DNA of 57,713 nt, taken from positions 67,966 through 125,678 of the forward strand of contig PFLE01000011.1 of NCBI GenBank assembly GCA_002784465.1, in the 5' to 3' direction. Source of the stretch: Candidatus Shapirobacteria bacterium CG_4_10_14_0_8_um_filter_39_15. GTDB taxonomy: Bacteria > Patescibacteriota > Microgenomatia > UM-FILTER-39-15. The translations under genes and the position numbers were made by a program. The notes beneath the pieces are model-generated. The model was given only the letters and a program-made list of their open reading frames with translations, did no database searches and was not told the origin of the DNA. The first letter of the stretch is position 1. The number at the start of each line of letters is the position of its first letter. Of the stretch, positions 1-9,582 are shown piece after piece.

Positions 1-450
1 GTAGGAATTATCCCAATCCATAAAATAGCCTAATCTTTTTGACTGCTCGGTTTGGATAGCGGCAAATTTTAGGGTGTGTTCTTTACATTTTTCTACGAAT
101 TTATCAATTCCGTATTTCTCAATATCTTTTTTTGACTTAAATCCCAACGCTTTTTCGACTTCGACTTCGACCCACAACCCTTGATTGTCAAAACCGTTTT
201 GGAATCTTTGTTTATATCCGCGCATATTAAAAAATCTCTGCCATAAATCCTTATACGTTCTTCCCCAAGCATGATGAACACCCATTGGGTTATTGGCAGT
301 TATCGGTCCATCCAGGAAAGAGAATTTCTTGGTTGAAGAATCATTCTTGTGGAGATATTTTTTCAGCAATCCATTTTTTTCCCATTCTTTCAGGAGTTTA
401 TTTTCCATCTCCACAAAATTTATTTTTGGATCAACGGGTTTAAAAGCCAT
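1..450 (-). CDS. ileS: Isoleucyl-tRNA synthetase-like class I aaRS, N-terminal part (runs off the left edge)
   Basis: Minus-strand translation from ATG at 450: [32 protein letters not shown]...[60 protein letters not shown]...; open to the window edge; HIGH-like HHAWG region. Missing from the ORF track because it is truncated. Confidence 0.75.
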   Translation of the reverse strand, partial: MAFKPVDPKINFVEMENKLLKEWEKNGLLKKYLHKNDSSTKKFSFLDGPITANNPMGVHHAWGRTYKDLWQRFFNMRGYKQRFQNGFDNQGLWVEVEVEKALGFKSKKDIEKYGIDKFVEKCKEHTLKFAAIQTEQSKRLGYFMDWDNSY

Positions 451-456
451 GGAAGT

Positions 457-462
457 ATTATA
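457..462 (-). promoter_or_regulatory. Putative -10 (TATAAT) 6 nt upstream of ileS ATG
   Basis: Minus strand reads TATAAT-ACTTCC-ATG. Confidence 0.5.
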
Positions 463-515
463 TAACAATCAAAACGAAGCTTACAGGGAGGAATCTAGCG
501 TAGCGACCCTATGTC

Positions 516-551
516 ATTCTGGACTCGTTTACACTGAAAGTGATCCAGAAT
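516..551. repeat. Palindromic REP-like element
   Basis: attctgga (516-523) ... tccagaat (544-551), perfect 8-bp inverted arms, intergenic between ileS and the RAYT gene. Confidence 0.6.
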
Positions 552-582
552 CTATGCAAAAATCAAATCATCCCATTTCACA

Positions 583-602
583 CACTTGTCAAGTGGGAAC
601 GT
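583..602. repeat. REP-like 20-bp repeat, copy 1 (cacttgtcaagtgggaacgt)
   Basis: Identical 20-mer at 583-602 and 1301-1320, on both sides of the RAYT gene. Confidence 0.75.
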
Positions 603-614
603 AGACTTTAGATT

Positions 615-1262
615 TTAATCATCGGGGTCGATAAGTAAAGAATATGCCGTAGGATCATCGACGTCTCCCCCTTCAACAAATTCCTTATATCCAAGCTTTA
701 AATTATTTTTAGAGAAGTATGACAAAATAAATTCCTTGTCACAAAAAGGATGAGATTGTTTAGAAAGATAATAATTATATGAAGAATAAGGATAAACTTT
801 ACCTTCCCACATCTTAAGTGGGAAAGAGTTTCGATGAATATATTTGGATAATTGTAAAAGATATTCATCATTTTCTATTATTCTTGCTTTAAAACTACCT
901 TGATACAAAGGCCCAACTCTCTCATATTTGGTGTTAAAATATCTTGTATAACTATCTAATACTTTTCTCATAAATCGGGTGATTCCACCCTCTTTAAGCT
1001 GTTGTAGCAACAAATGGAAGTGATTAGGAATTAATGAATAGCAGAAAAATCGGACAATATCAATTTGTTGTTCAATCTTTCTTAATTTAATCATTCCTCT
1101 TCTAAAATCTGAAAGCTTCATCGATTGAGGTTCTTTCCTATAATAATCTAGTGTTTCTAAAAAACGTAAATAGTCCCATCGGTCAAGAAAAATATCTCTT
1201 TTTTCTACTCCACGATTATAAATATGATAATAGCTGCCGGTTACAAAAGACGGATTGATCAT
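615..1262 (-). mobile_element. REP-associated tyrosine (RAYT / Y1_Tnp-like, IS200-related) transposase
   Basis: MINPSFVTGSYYHIYNRGVEKRDIFLDRWDYLRFLETLDYY...RFFCYSLIPNHFHLLLQQLKEGGITRFMRKVLDSYTRYFN...GPLYQGSFKARII: HIYNRG and NHFHLL motifs. ATG at 1262 preferred over the ORF-track start at 1310. Confidence 0.88.
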
Positions 1263-1295
1263 ATATAGTATTTCTAATCCAGTATCTTCTTCTGT

Positions 1296-1320
1296 GTTCC
1301 CACTTGTCAAGTGGGAACGT
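1296..1320. repeat. REP-like hairpin, copy 2
   Basis: gttcccacttg-t-caagtgggaac (1296-1318), 11-bp perfect stem, followed by gt; contains the 20-mer also seen at 583-602. Confidence 0.75.
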
Positions 1321-1352
1321 GGGAGCGCAAACTTAAACTTTTGGGTGTATCT

Positions 1353-2498
1353 TTATCGACCTTGCCTCAGAAATGCCGGTATCTCGAATTCTTCTCCCAT
1401 TTCTTCCGAAGGAATGGCATTATTGTCAGAAGGCGTAGAGATTGTTTTTTCTTCTTGCCCTTGTTGCTCTTGGGTTGATGAAGAAATTGTTTCTGCCACC
1501 GTTGTTAATCGAGGAGCGACTAAATTGGCTAACCGCAATCTTGCTTCATCAAAACCCGTTGCAATCACGCTTACTTTAATTTGATCAACCAGTCTTTCAT
1601 CAATCGTCGCCCCAAAAATAATATTGGCATCGGCATCCGCTTTTTCTGAAATCAATTTAGCCGCTTCATTAACTTCACTCATGGTTAAATCCGGACCGCC
1701 GGTAATCGTAAATAAAATTCCTTTCGCTCCGTCAATGGAAATTTCCAACAAGGGTGAAGCAATGGCCGCCCTGGCCGCCGCTTGAGCCCGATTATCCCCG
1801 ATCCCCGTTCCGATACCCATAAACGCGCTGCCGGCATCTTTCATAATGGTTTTAATATCGGCAAAATCGCGGTTAATTAACCCCGGAAGAGTGATAATAT
1901 CCGAAATTCCCTGAACTCCCTGTCCCAAAACACTATCCGCTACCTTAAAAGCTTCCAAGAGAGTCATTTTTTTATCAATTGAGTCGAGAAGTTTTTGATT
2001 TGGAATCACAATCAAAGCATCAACCCGGCTTTTTAAAGCTTCAATCCCTTCTTCCGCCACGACCATTCTTTTGGTTCCTTCAAACGCAAACGGTTTCGTC
2101 ACGACGCCAACTGTCAGCGCCCCTTTTTCTCTGGCAATTTCGGCAATAACGGCCGAAGCACCGGTACAAGTTCCGCCGCCCATTCCTCCGGTAATAAAAG
2201 CCATATCCGTATCCACTAATAATTGGGCAATTTTTTCTTTTGACTCTTCGGCTGCCTGCCGGCCTAATTCCGGATTACCGCCGACTCCCAAACCGCGGGT
2301 TATATTATCACCCAGTTGAAGTTTATTCTGGGCTAAATTCGCCAAAAGCGCTTGAGCGTCGGTATTGATTGCCACAAAATCAACACCCTGAATTTGTCCA
2401 TCGGAAATCATTGTATTAATGGCGTTTCCTCCACCACCCCCAACACCCAAAACTTTAATTTTAGCAAATCTGCCTACATCTGGTTTAACAAGTGCCAT
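1353..2498 (-). CDS. ftsZ: Cell division protein FtsZ
   Basis: GVGGGGGNAINTM, GGMGGGTCTGASAVIAEIAR, C-terminal EEFEIPAFLRQGR peptide. Confidence 0.98.
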   Translation of the reverse strand: MALVKPDVGRFAKIKVLGVGGGGGNAINTMISDGQIQGVDFVAINTDAQALLANLAQNKLQLGDNITRGLGVGGNPELGRQAAEESKEKIAQLLVDTDMAFITGGMGGGTCTGASAVIAEIAREKGALTVGVVTKPFAFEGTKRMVVAEEGIEALKSRVDALIVIPNQKLLDSIDKKMTLLEAFKVADSVLGQGVQGISDIITLPGLINRDFADIKTIMKDAGSAFMGIGTGIGDNRAQAAARAAIASPLLEISIDGAKGILFTITGGPDLTMSEVNEAAKLISEKADADANIIFGATIDERLVDQIKVSVIATGFDEARLRLANLVAPRLTTVAETISSSTQEQQGQEEKTISTPSDNNAIPSEEMGEEFEIPAFLRQGR

Positions 2499-2522
2499 AT
2501 TTAGTTAACTTCTGTGGGGCAG

Positions 2523-2542
2523 CCCTTCGACTTCTCTCAGGG
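2523..2542. repeat. CCCTTCGAC..CAGGG palindromic repeat
   Basis: cccttcgacttctctcaggg in the ftsA-ftsZ intergenic; related copies at 31690-31709 and 32926-32944. Confidence 0.6.
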
Positions 2543-2564
2543 TAAATTTAAGAAGTGTGAAAAA

Positions 2565-2573
2565 ATTATATCA
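2565..2573 (-). promoter_or_regulatory. Putative extended -10 promoter element upstream of ftsZ
   Basis: Minus strand TGATATAAT (TGnTATAAT) in the ftsA-ftsZ intergenic. Confidence 0.45.
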
Positions 2574-2584
2574 TGGATTGCCAA

Positions 2585-3880
2585 TTAGGGCAAAAGGGAT
2601 TTAATAAAATCAATCGCTTTATGAGCCAATCCCCCAATGGGAATTTTGTCAGTAATTCTTTCAAAGTTAATCAACGATACTTTAGTGGTTTCTGTTTTTT
2701 GAATGCTTGATCGGTAAAGAATCAGGCCTAAAACAGTGGCAAAAACCGGCGATAAAACATCCTCCACTAAACCCGTTAATCCGGTCGGAATCCCGATACG
2801 AACCGGCATTGAAAGCGTTCTTTTACAAGAATCAACCGCGCCTACAGTTAGCGCTCCCCCGCCGGTCAAAACGATTCCAGAAGGCGTCATTCCAGCAAAT
2901 CCGCTTTTTTTAATTTCCAAACCGACCATGGTAAAAATTTCATTCAATCTCGGCTTAATAATCCCTTCGGTAATTGTTTTTCGCGAAACGGTTTTAGTAT
3001 CTTCGTTAATACCCAAAGAGGCTAAATCAAGTTCATCATTTGATTTTTCTTCTTTTTTTTCGCTTTGATCCGGTAAGGTTTTTTCGATTGATTTATCCGA
3101 GAGAGCAATTTTTAATTTTTCCGCGTTTTCCAGTGACAATCTTAAACCAATGGCTAAATCGTTGGTGACGTTTTTCGCCCCAATCGGCAAAACGCTGGTG
3201 TACGACGGCGCGCCTTCAATATAAATAACCAGACTCGTCGTGCCGCCGCCAACATCCACCAAAACCACACCCAATTCTTTTTCAGTCTCGGTTAAAACCG
3301 CTTGAGCCGAGGCAATACCGCTGAAAACCATACTATCAATATCCGCCCCAACTTCGGAAACGCAGCGCGATAAATTTTTAATTGAGGTAGAAGAACCGGA
3401 AATAATGTGGGTTTCCACTTCTAAACGAATGCCATTCATTCCCAAAGGATCCTTAACTCCGTCTTGTGAATCAACGGTAAAATATCGCGGCAAACAGTGA
3501 ATAATTTCTCGAGAAGAAGGCAGGGAAATCGCTCTGGCGGCTTCGATCACGCGGCGGACATCTTCCGGACCAATTTCCCCTTCCGGTTCGGCCACCGCAA
3601 CAACGCCTTTGGAATTTTGCGAGGCAATGTGCGCGCCGCCAACCGAAACCAATAGTTTGGAAACGCTGTAACCAGCCATTCTCTCCGCCGCCTCAACCGA
3701 AGAAATAATCGCTGTCGTCGCCTCTTCAATATTAACCACTTGGCCTTTACGAATTCCGGCTGATGGCGTACTGGAAACACCAATAATGCTTGTTTTTGCG
3801 TCTTCCAGATTAAATTGAGCAATAATTGTTCCGATTTTGGAACTGCCAATATCTAACCCAGCGATAATTTTTGAAGCCAT
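2585..3880 (-). CDS. ftsA: Cell division protein FtsA
   Basis: IIAGLDIGSSKIGTIIAQ, LVDVGGGTTSLVIY, IVLTGGGALTVGAVD (actin-fold motifs), next to ftsZ; C-terminal amphipathic stretch. Confidence 0.95.
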   Translation of the reverse strand: MASKIIAGLDIGSSKIGTIIAQFNLEDAKTSIIGVSSTPSAGIRKGQVVNIEEATTAIISSVEAAERMAGYSVSKLLVSVGGAHIASQNSKGVVAVAEPEGEIGPEDVRRVIEAARAISLPSSREIIHCLPRYFTVDSQDGVKDPLGMNGIRLEVETHIISGSSTSIKNLSRCVSEVGADIDSMVFSGIASAQAVLTETEKELGVVLVDVGGGTTSLVIYIEGAPSYTSVLPIGAKNVTNDLAIGLRLSLENAEKLKIALSDKSIEKTLPDQSEKKEEKSNDELDLASLGINEDTKTVSRKTITEGIIKPRLNEIFTMVGLEIKKSGFAGMTPSGIVLTGGGALTVGAVDSCKRTLSMPVRIGIPTGLTGLVEDVLSPVFATVLGLILYRSSIQKTETTKVSLINFERITDKIPIGGLAHKAIDFIKSLLP

Positions 3881-3885
3881 ATTAA

Positions 3886-4281
3886 TTAATATACCACTAC
3901 TGGTTTATCGAATCTTAGATCAATACTTTTAGGCACTTTCCCTTCTATTTTAGATCGAGAAATAATAAATTGTAAAGAGGCAACCGAATATTTTAAGTCG
4001 GACGAGGCGGCTAACCGGACGGTTAAAGGACCAGGCAATGTTACGGTAATGGTATCTTTGTAATCCAAATTCTCCGGCGTGATTCCATATTCACCCAATA
4101 TTTTTTTAAATTCAGTTTCTTTTGAAGGATTTACTGCTGGATTTAGCTGACGACCCGGCCAATTAGGAAAAGAAATATCCTCTAGTTTTATGATTGTCAA
4201 AAGAATGATCGGGCTAAAGACAAACAGCAAAAGACTAAAGACTCTTTTTTTATTATTAGATTTATTTCTTGGCAATCTCAT
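3886..4281 (-). CDS. ftsQ: Short FtsQ/DivIB-like protein
   Basis: One N-terminal TM segment, 131 aa, C-terminal IDLRFDKPVVVY resembling the FtsQ C-terminus; located between murG and ftsA. Confidence 0.6.
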   Translation of the reverse strand: MRLPRNKSNNKKRVFSLLLFVFSPIILLTIIKLEDISFPNWPGRQLNPAVNPSKETEFKKILGEYGITPENLDYKDTITVTLPGPLTVRLAASSDLKYSVASLQFIISRSKIEGKVPKSIDLRFDKPVVVY

Positions 4282-5362
4282 TTAGGTTATTAACTAAAAT
4301 TTCGGCCGCATTCAATTTAATTAGCTTCTTGGCTTGACTGCCGTTTTGATGATATTGATCAATCTTTTCCATCATTTTGTTAATTTTTTCCAGCAAAGTT
4401 GATGAGGTTAAATCTTTTTGATAAAGAATCTCGGCAATTCCGATTTTTTTTAGCATCAAGGCGTTTTTTGTCTGTTCGTCCTGATAAGTCCAAGGGATTG
4501 GAATAAAAAGTGTCGGTTTACCCAAGGCTGCCACTTCGCAAACCGTATTAGCCCCAGCCCTGGAAACAATTAGATTCGCGTGATTCATTACCCAACCGAT
4601 TTGTTGTGAATTAATATAAGGAAATAATAAATAATTGGGTCCAAAATCTTTATTGAGTTTTTCGTAATCCAGCTCTCCGCACTGGTGAATAACGGCGTAC
4701 TTCTTTAGTAACTCAGGCAAACAACCAAGTACTGCATTATTAATCAGTCTTGATCCCTGATTTCCTCCCGTGATATAAATTATTGGCAATTTCGAATTTC
4801 GGATTTCGTTTACCCTGTAAGGGAATTTCGAATTTCGAATAAATATCTCCTGACGGATTGGATTACCAGTTAACACTACCTTATCTGCGGGGAAATGTTT
4901 CACTGAATCCGAAAATGAAACGGCTATTTTATTAACAAACAGGGAATTAATTTTTGACGATAAGCCAAAAGTGATCGTTTGTTCGTGAGTTAAAATCGGG
5001 ATGCGCAGAATCCAAGCAGAAAAAACGACTGGCACTGAAACGTATCCGCCAAAAGAACAAACAACATTTGGTTTGATTTTCCAAAGCCAGTAAAATGATT
5101 GAATCAGCCCCAAGGGAATCCGCAGCAAAGAAGGGATGGTGTAGCGGCTGAATTGTCTTTGCAACCGGCCAGTGGTTATGGAAATAAATGTCGCACCAAG
5201 TTCAGGAATCACTTTCGATTCAACCGAAGCGGTTTTATCACCTTCTAGGCTGTGTTTCCTACCAAAATAATAAATCTCCCAACCGCCCCCTTTTTTTAAC
5301 TCGGAAATAACCGCTTGAGCGGGTGTTAAATGTCCGCCGGTAATCACGATTTTTTTCATCAT
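4262..5362 (-). CDS. murG: UDP-GlcNAc:lipid I GlcNAc transferase MurG
   Basis: KKIVITGGHLTPAQAVI, HEQTITFGLSSKI, ITGGNQGSRLINNAV, SRAGANTVCEVAALGKPTLFIPIPW. Confidence 0.93.
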   Translation of the reverse strand: MMKKIVITGGHLTPAQAVISELKKGGGWEIYYFGRKHSLEGDKTASVESKVIPELGATFISITTGRLQRQFSRYTIPSLLRIPLGLIQSFYWLWKIKPNVVCSFGGYVSVPVVFSAWILRIPILTHEQTITFGLSSKINSLFVNKIAVSFSDSVKHFPADKVVLTGNPIRQEIFIRNSKFPYRVNEIRNSKLPIIYITGGNQGSRLINNAVLGCLPELLKKYAVIHQCGELDYEKLNKDFGPNYLLFPYINSQQIGWVMNHANLIVSRAGANTVCEVAALGKPTLFIPIPWTYQDEQTKNALMLKKIGIAEILYQKDLTSSTLLEKINKMMEKIDQYHQNGSQAKKLIKLNAAEILVNNLNEIAKK

Positions 5363-5372
5363 CTAAATTATA

Positions 5373-6461
5373 TCATTTAACAACTCTTTGCCGGGAAATA
5401 TTAAGAAGAATACCAATCCCCGCTAAATTAATCACCAGAGATGATCCGCCGTAAGAGACGAATGGCAGAGGAACACCGGTTAAAGGAATTAAGGAAACCA
5501 TGGCAGCTAAATTCACGACCATTTGAATTCCGATCCACGAAGTAATGCCAACCGCCAGCAGCTGGCCAAATCGGTCGGGTGTTTCCACGGCAATTTTAAA
5601 CCCTCGCCAGATAATAATCAAAAACAAACCAATTAAAACAAGCGCCCCGATAAAACCAAGCTCTTCCGCAATGACCGCAAAAATCGAGTCGGTGGTTGCT
5701 TCCGGCAGATATGCGTATTTTTGCCGGGAGGCACCGATTCCCACTCCGAATAATCCACCCGAACCTAAAGCCAATAAAATCTGGTGAAGGTGATAGGATG
5801 ATCCAAGAGGATCGCGATTCGGATCAAAAAAAGTCAATAATCTCGCCCGCCGATAAGAAGAACTGATAATCAAAATAATTCCTCCGATTAAACTGCTGGT
5901 AATAAAACCGATTAACGACAAAAGCGGGGCGCCGGAAACAAAATAAAGAATAAAACCGGTAATTGAAATAATTACGGCTGTTCCCAAGTCCGGCTCTAAG
6001 AGAATTAATAAATTAAGAAGGCCTAAAACAAATATTAACGGCAGGAATCTTGACTTGGAAGTAAAGACAGAGGACAAATATATTACCAAAGAAAGTTTTA
6101 CCAACTCGGCCGGTTGAAACCCGAAAAAGCCCAAATTAATCCACCGTCTGGCACCTAATAATTTTATCCCGATTCCCGGAACTAAAACTAAAATTAGAAA
6201 CCCAATGGTTGCTAAAATCAGGATCGGGGAAATTTTTCTCAAAACCTGATAATTGATTTTTGAAAAAATCGCTAGAGAAATAAAACCTATAATAATCCAA
6301 ATAATCTGCTGGCGAATATAATAATACTTATCACCAAAGTCCTGAAAAGCCGTTACCGAAGAAGCTTCGAAAATCATTAAGACCCCAAAAATTGACAAGG
6401 CAACGGTTAAATAAAAAAGGAGAATATCAATTCGTCTGATCTGGGGTTTGAGTTGAGCCAT
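5373..6461 (-). CDS. ftsW: FtsW, SEDS-family peptidoglycan polymerase
   Basis: GARRWINLGFFGFQPAELVKLSLVIYL, FAVIAEELGFIGA, PFVSYGGSSL. MAQLKPQIRR start at 6461, overlapping the mraY stop (TAATG). Confidence 0.95.
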   Translation of the reverse strand: MAQLKPQIRRIDILLFYLTVALSIFGVLMIFEASSVTAFQDFGDKYYYIRQQIIWIIIGFISLAIFSKINYQVLRKISPILILATIGFLILVLVPGIGIKLLGARRWINLGFFGFQPAELVKLSLVIYLSSVFTSKSRFLPLIFVLGLLNLLILLEPDLGTAVIISITGFILYFVSGAPLLSLIGFITSSLIGGIILIISSSYRRARLLTFFDPNRDPLGSSYHLHQILLALGSGGLFGVGIGASRQKYAYLPEATTDSIFAVIAEELGFIGALVLIGLFLIIIWRGFKIAVETPDRFGQLLAVGITSWIGIQMVVNLAAMVSLIPLTGVPLPFVSYGGSSLVINLAGIGILLNISRQRVVK

Positions 6462-7495
6462 TAGATCACGGCTAACCATAGACCGAAAACGGCCAAGATT
6501 ATACCGACAAGCCAAGCACGCATAACGATTTTTGGTTCTTCCCAACCAATCGCTTGAAATAACAAATGAAGGGGCGCGATTCGAAAGATCCTTCGATGAA
6601 AAATCCGAATGGCAATTATTTGTCCAAAACTGGAAGCAACCTCAACAATAAACAAGCCGCCGATTACGACAACCGCCATAATTTTTCCAATCAGCAAACC
6701 AACCACGGCTAAAGTCGCGCCAAAAGATAGCGCCCCAACATCTCCCAGCCAAATTCTGGCCGGATAAACATTAAAATACAAAAAGGCCATTAACGCACCG
6801 ATCCAAAGGGGTAAAAAGATTGACAACACGGTATCAAGAACTGTTTTTGACAAAATCCAAAAAGCAAAAAGATAAATCAACAGCAAACCGCACGATAGTC
6901 CATCCAAACCATCGGTAATATTAAAGGCATTGGCAAAGGCAACAATTACGAAAGCGGCAAAAGGAATATAAACAATACCCAGAGGAATAACATTAAAAAG
7001 GGGAATGTGAACAAAATCAATTTTAAGATTGTTATACAAAAGAACAGCAATAATTACCCCCAACGTGCATTGAATTAGAAATTTGTGACGGGTTTTAAGA
7101 CCAAAAATACCCTGTCGTGCCAACCCGAAAGACTTCATTAAATCGTCATACAAACCCAATAAACCGAAGGAAATAAAAGTGAAAAAGATAATATTGATTT
7201 CTTCTTTAATCGGATAGGAAGAAGAAATATAAATCCCTAAATAGGAAATTAAAGGGAATAAAATCGCGAAAAGCAGGCAAACCACCGCAATAATTAAAAA
7301 ACCGCCGCCAACCGGAGTGCCGATTTTTCCGGCATGAAGTTTGTAAAAAAGCTTCTCACCGACTTTAAGTTTTTCCGCTGATTTAGTTTGGTCTAAACGC
7401 TGAAATTTGAGTTTGTATAAAAAGTTAATAAACGGAACAACTAACAGGCTAGTCAAAAGGAAGGAAAACATTAATAGTCCTAACGATAATGCCAT
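6461..7495 (-). CDS. mraY: Phospho-N-acetylmuramoyl-pentapeptide transferase MraY
   Basis: GGGFLIIAV, FANAFNITDGLDGLSCG, IWLGDVGALSFG, APLHLLFQAIGWEEPKIVMRAWLVG. Confidence 0.95.
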   Translation of the reverse strand: MALSLGLLMFSFLLTSLLVVPFINFLYKLKFQRLDQTKSAEKLKVGEKLFYKLHAGKIGTPVGGGFLIIAVVCLLFAILFPLISYLGIYISSSYPIKEEINIIFFTFISFGLLGLYDDLMKSFGLARQGIFGLKTRHKFLIQCTLGVIIAVLLYNNLKIDFVHIPLFNVIPLGIVYIPFAAFVIVAFANAFNITDGLDGLSCGLLLIYLFAFWILSKTVLDTVLSIFLPLWIGALMAFLYFNVYPARIWLGDVGALSFGATLAVVGLLIGKIMAVVVIGGLFIVEVASSFGQIIAIRIFHRRIFRIAPLHLLFQAIGWEEPKIVMRAWLVGIILAVFGLWLAVI

Positions 7496-7501
7496 ATTGT
7501 A

Positions 7502-7507
7502 ATTATA
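7502..7507 (-). promoter_or_regulatory. Putative -10 (TATAAT) 6 nt upstream of mraY ATG
   Basis: Minus strand TATAAT-TACAAT-ATG. Confidence 0.5.
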
Positions 7508-7516
7508 TTTTACTCT

Positions 7517-9220
7517 TTAGCTTGGTAAAATACCACGAATTTTAAAAATTTCTTTAGCAATATCAAACCATAAAGGGGCGGCCGTCTCCGAACCCCAAGG
7601 AGAAGAAGTCGGTTCGGTTAACGATACCAGCATTACGAATTTTGGATTATCCGCTGGCGCAAAACCGACAAACGAAGCGATCGTTTTTTGACTATCATAA
7701 TGTCCGGCAATCGGTATTTGGGCGGTGCCGGTTTTCCCCGCGATCCGGTACCCTTTCGGCGCGGCCCATTTTGCCTCTCCGTATTGAGTCGCGCTAACCA
7801 TTAATTCCGTCATTACTTTAGCGGTAGTTTCCGTGATTGGCTGGCGAATTATTTTTGGTCTAATCTCCATTGTCTTTTCCGAATCGGTAATTTTATTGAC
7901 TGCGTGAGGCTCAAGAAGTTTTCCTCCGTTGGCAATTGCCCCGACCGCGCTTACCATCTCAATCGGGGTAACGGCCACTCCCTGCCCAAAGGAAATAGTT
8001 GCTAAATCAATATCTGCCCATTTTTCCGGGGATCTTAAGGGAATATTGATTTCCCCTGTAAGATCGACATTTGTTAATTGCCCGATTCCAAAATTATTCA
8101 AATCACGATATAATTTTTGCCGTCCGAGTTTTTCGGCCACGTAAACCATGCCGATATTATCCGAATGCTGTAATATTTCCGTCATTGTTGAGTTGGGATG
8201 ATATTTATCATCCCAAGTTCTAACCGTATATTCTCCAATCACCCGCGGACCGAAACATTGACTACATTGTTCATCAACTTTGATTACTCCTTCATTTAAG
8301 GCTGAAGCCATAACTAAAACCTTAAAAACTGATCCTGGTTCGAATGTTTGAGAAACCACCGGATCCGGAAAAAGCATCCGGTCGGTCGAACTATAATTTC
8401 CGGGGTCGTAATTAGGAAAAGAGGCGCTGGAAATCAAACCGCCGGTTTTTGGATCTATAATTACGACCAAACCGGCCTTGGCGCCATATTTAGTTAATGC
8501 CAACTTAAGTTTTTCTTCAACCATAAATTGAATACCCCGATCCAAATACAGATAAAGATCACGTCCGACAATTGCCTGATTTTCAACAGTCTTTCCAATC
8601 GGAATCGAAATTCCAAAAGCATCTTTTTCCATCTCAATCGTTCCTGAACGGCTTCTTAGTTCCCGATCGTAATAACCTTCCAGCCCAAAATATCCTTGAT
8701 TGCTGCCAATTGAATTCTTCCCTACAAATCCCAACAGATGGGCGCTCATTGACGCTTCGGGATAGTCTCTTTTTTCTTCGGATTCAAAATCAAGTCCTTT
8801 GATTTTCAGATTTTCAATTGATTGTTTTTGTTCTTTAACAATTGATTTTGCCAGATATGACCAAGCTAAATCCCTATTTTCGAACTTATTTTTTATCTCA
8901 ATTTTCATTTTTTCTTTTAGGGTTTCATCCGGTTCTAATATCGCAACCAGACGATCTAGATTTTCGCCGGATAAAGAATAATCTCTTTGCTGATTGATAA
9001 AGAGATTGTAAATTTCCCGGTTGTTGATGATCGGAAAGTTATCGCTCGTATGAATTAGTCCTCTTGAGCCGGGTATTACTCGCAAAGATTGGTATTGTGA
9101 TTCGGCTTGGGCAGAGAGCTTTTCACCGCTAATAATTTGCCAATAAAAAAGTTTGACGGAAATTATAAACGATAAGAGGAAAAAGTTGATTATAAGAATT
9201 TTAATTCGTGAAGACGACAT
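7517..9220 (-). CDS. ftsI: Penicillin-binding protein 2 / FtsI-like transpeptidase
   Basis: EPGSVFKVLV (SxxK), LQHSDNIGMV (SxN), AGKTGTAQIP (KTG). Confidence 0.93.
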   Translation of the reverse strand: MSSSRIKILIINFFLLSFIISVKLFYWQIISGEKLSAQAESQYQSLRVIPGSRGLIHTSDNFPIINNREIYNLFINQQRDYSLSGENLDRLVAILEPDETLKEKMKIEIKNKFENRDLAWSYLAKSIVKEQKQSIENLKIKGLDFESEEKRDYPEASMSAHLLGFVGKNSIGSNQGYFGLEGYYDRELRSRSGTIEMEKDAFGISIPIGKTVENQAIVGRDLYLYLDRGIQFMVEEKLKLALTKYGAKAGLVVIIDPKTGGLISSASFPNYDPGNYSSTDRMLFPDPVVSQTFEPGSVFKVLVMASALNEGVIKVDEQCSQCFGPRVIGEYTVRTWDDKYHPNSTMTEILQHSDNIGMVYVAEKLGRQKLYRDLNNFGIGQLTNVDLTGEINIPLRSPEKWADIDLATISFGQGVAVTPIEMVSAVGAIANGGKLLEPHAVNKITDSEKTMEIRPKIIRQPITETTAKVMTELMVSATQYGEAKWAAPKGYRIAGKTGTAQIPIAGHYDSQKTIASFVGFAPADNPKFVMLVSLTEPTSSPWGSETAAPLWFDIAKEIFKIRGILPS

Positions 9221-9229
9221 TTGACTTTT

Positions 9230-9511
9230 TTAACGCAAGGCCAGCGGAGCCGCCTGAGAAAGACTAACAACCGGACTATTATTAGTAAAACCCAATTTCA
9301 TTGCCTCATCGACAACTCTTCTGATAGATGACAATCGGGAAATTTCCTCACTTAGGGATTTGTTTTCCTGTTTGATTGAATTCGTTTGTTTTTCCAGTTG
9401 ATTGATTTCTATTCCGTTCGTGGCGACCAAGCTAACCACAACCATTTTGGCAACCGAAAACATAATTACTAAACCAATAATTCCTTTTAACAAATTTTTC
9501 GATTTGTTCAT
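9230..9511 (-). CDS. ftsL: FtsL/DivIC-like septum protein
   Basis: Single TM followed by a coiled coil (IEINQLEKQTNSIKQENKSLSEEISRLSSI), between mraZ and ftsI. Confidence 0.6.
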   Translation of the reverse strand: MNKSKNLLKGIIGLVIMFSVAKMVVVSLVATNGIEINQLEKQTNSIKQENKSLSEEISRLSSIRRVVDEAMKLGFTNNSPVVSLSQAAPLALR

Positions 9512-9582
9512 TTTGTTTGGGTATGGGCGGGTAATTTTTCTGGAGGGCAGGCAGATAACCAGAAATTTTCCCGCCCATAACC

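Noticed and set aside
93-281. 62-aa minus-strand ORF
   Set aside because: Out of frame with the ileS N-terminal coding sequence that spans 1-450.
4262-5362. murG as a frameshifted or disrupted gene because of the internal TTTCGAA array
   Set aside because: The reading frame stays open through the array and downstream MurG motifs are intact.
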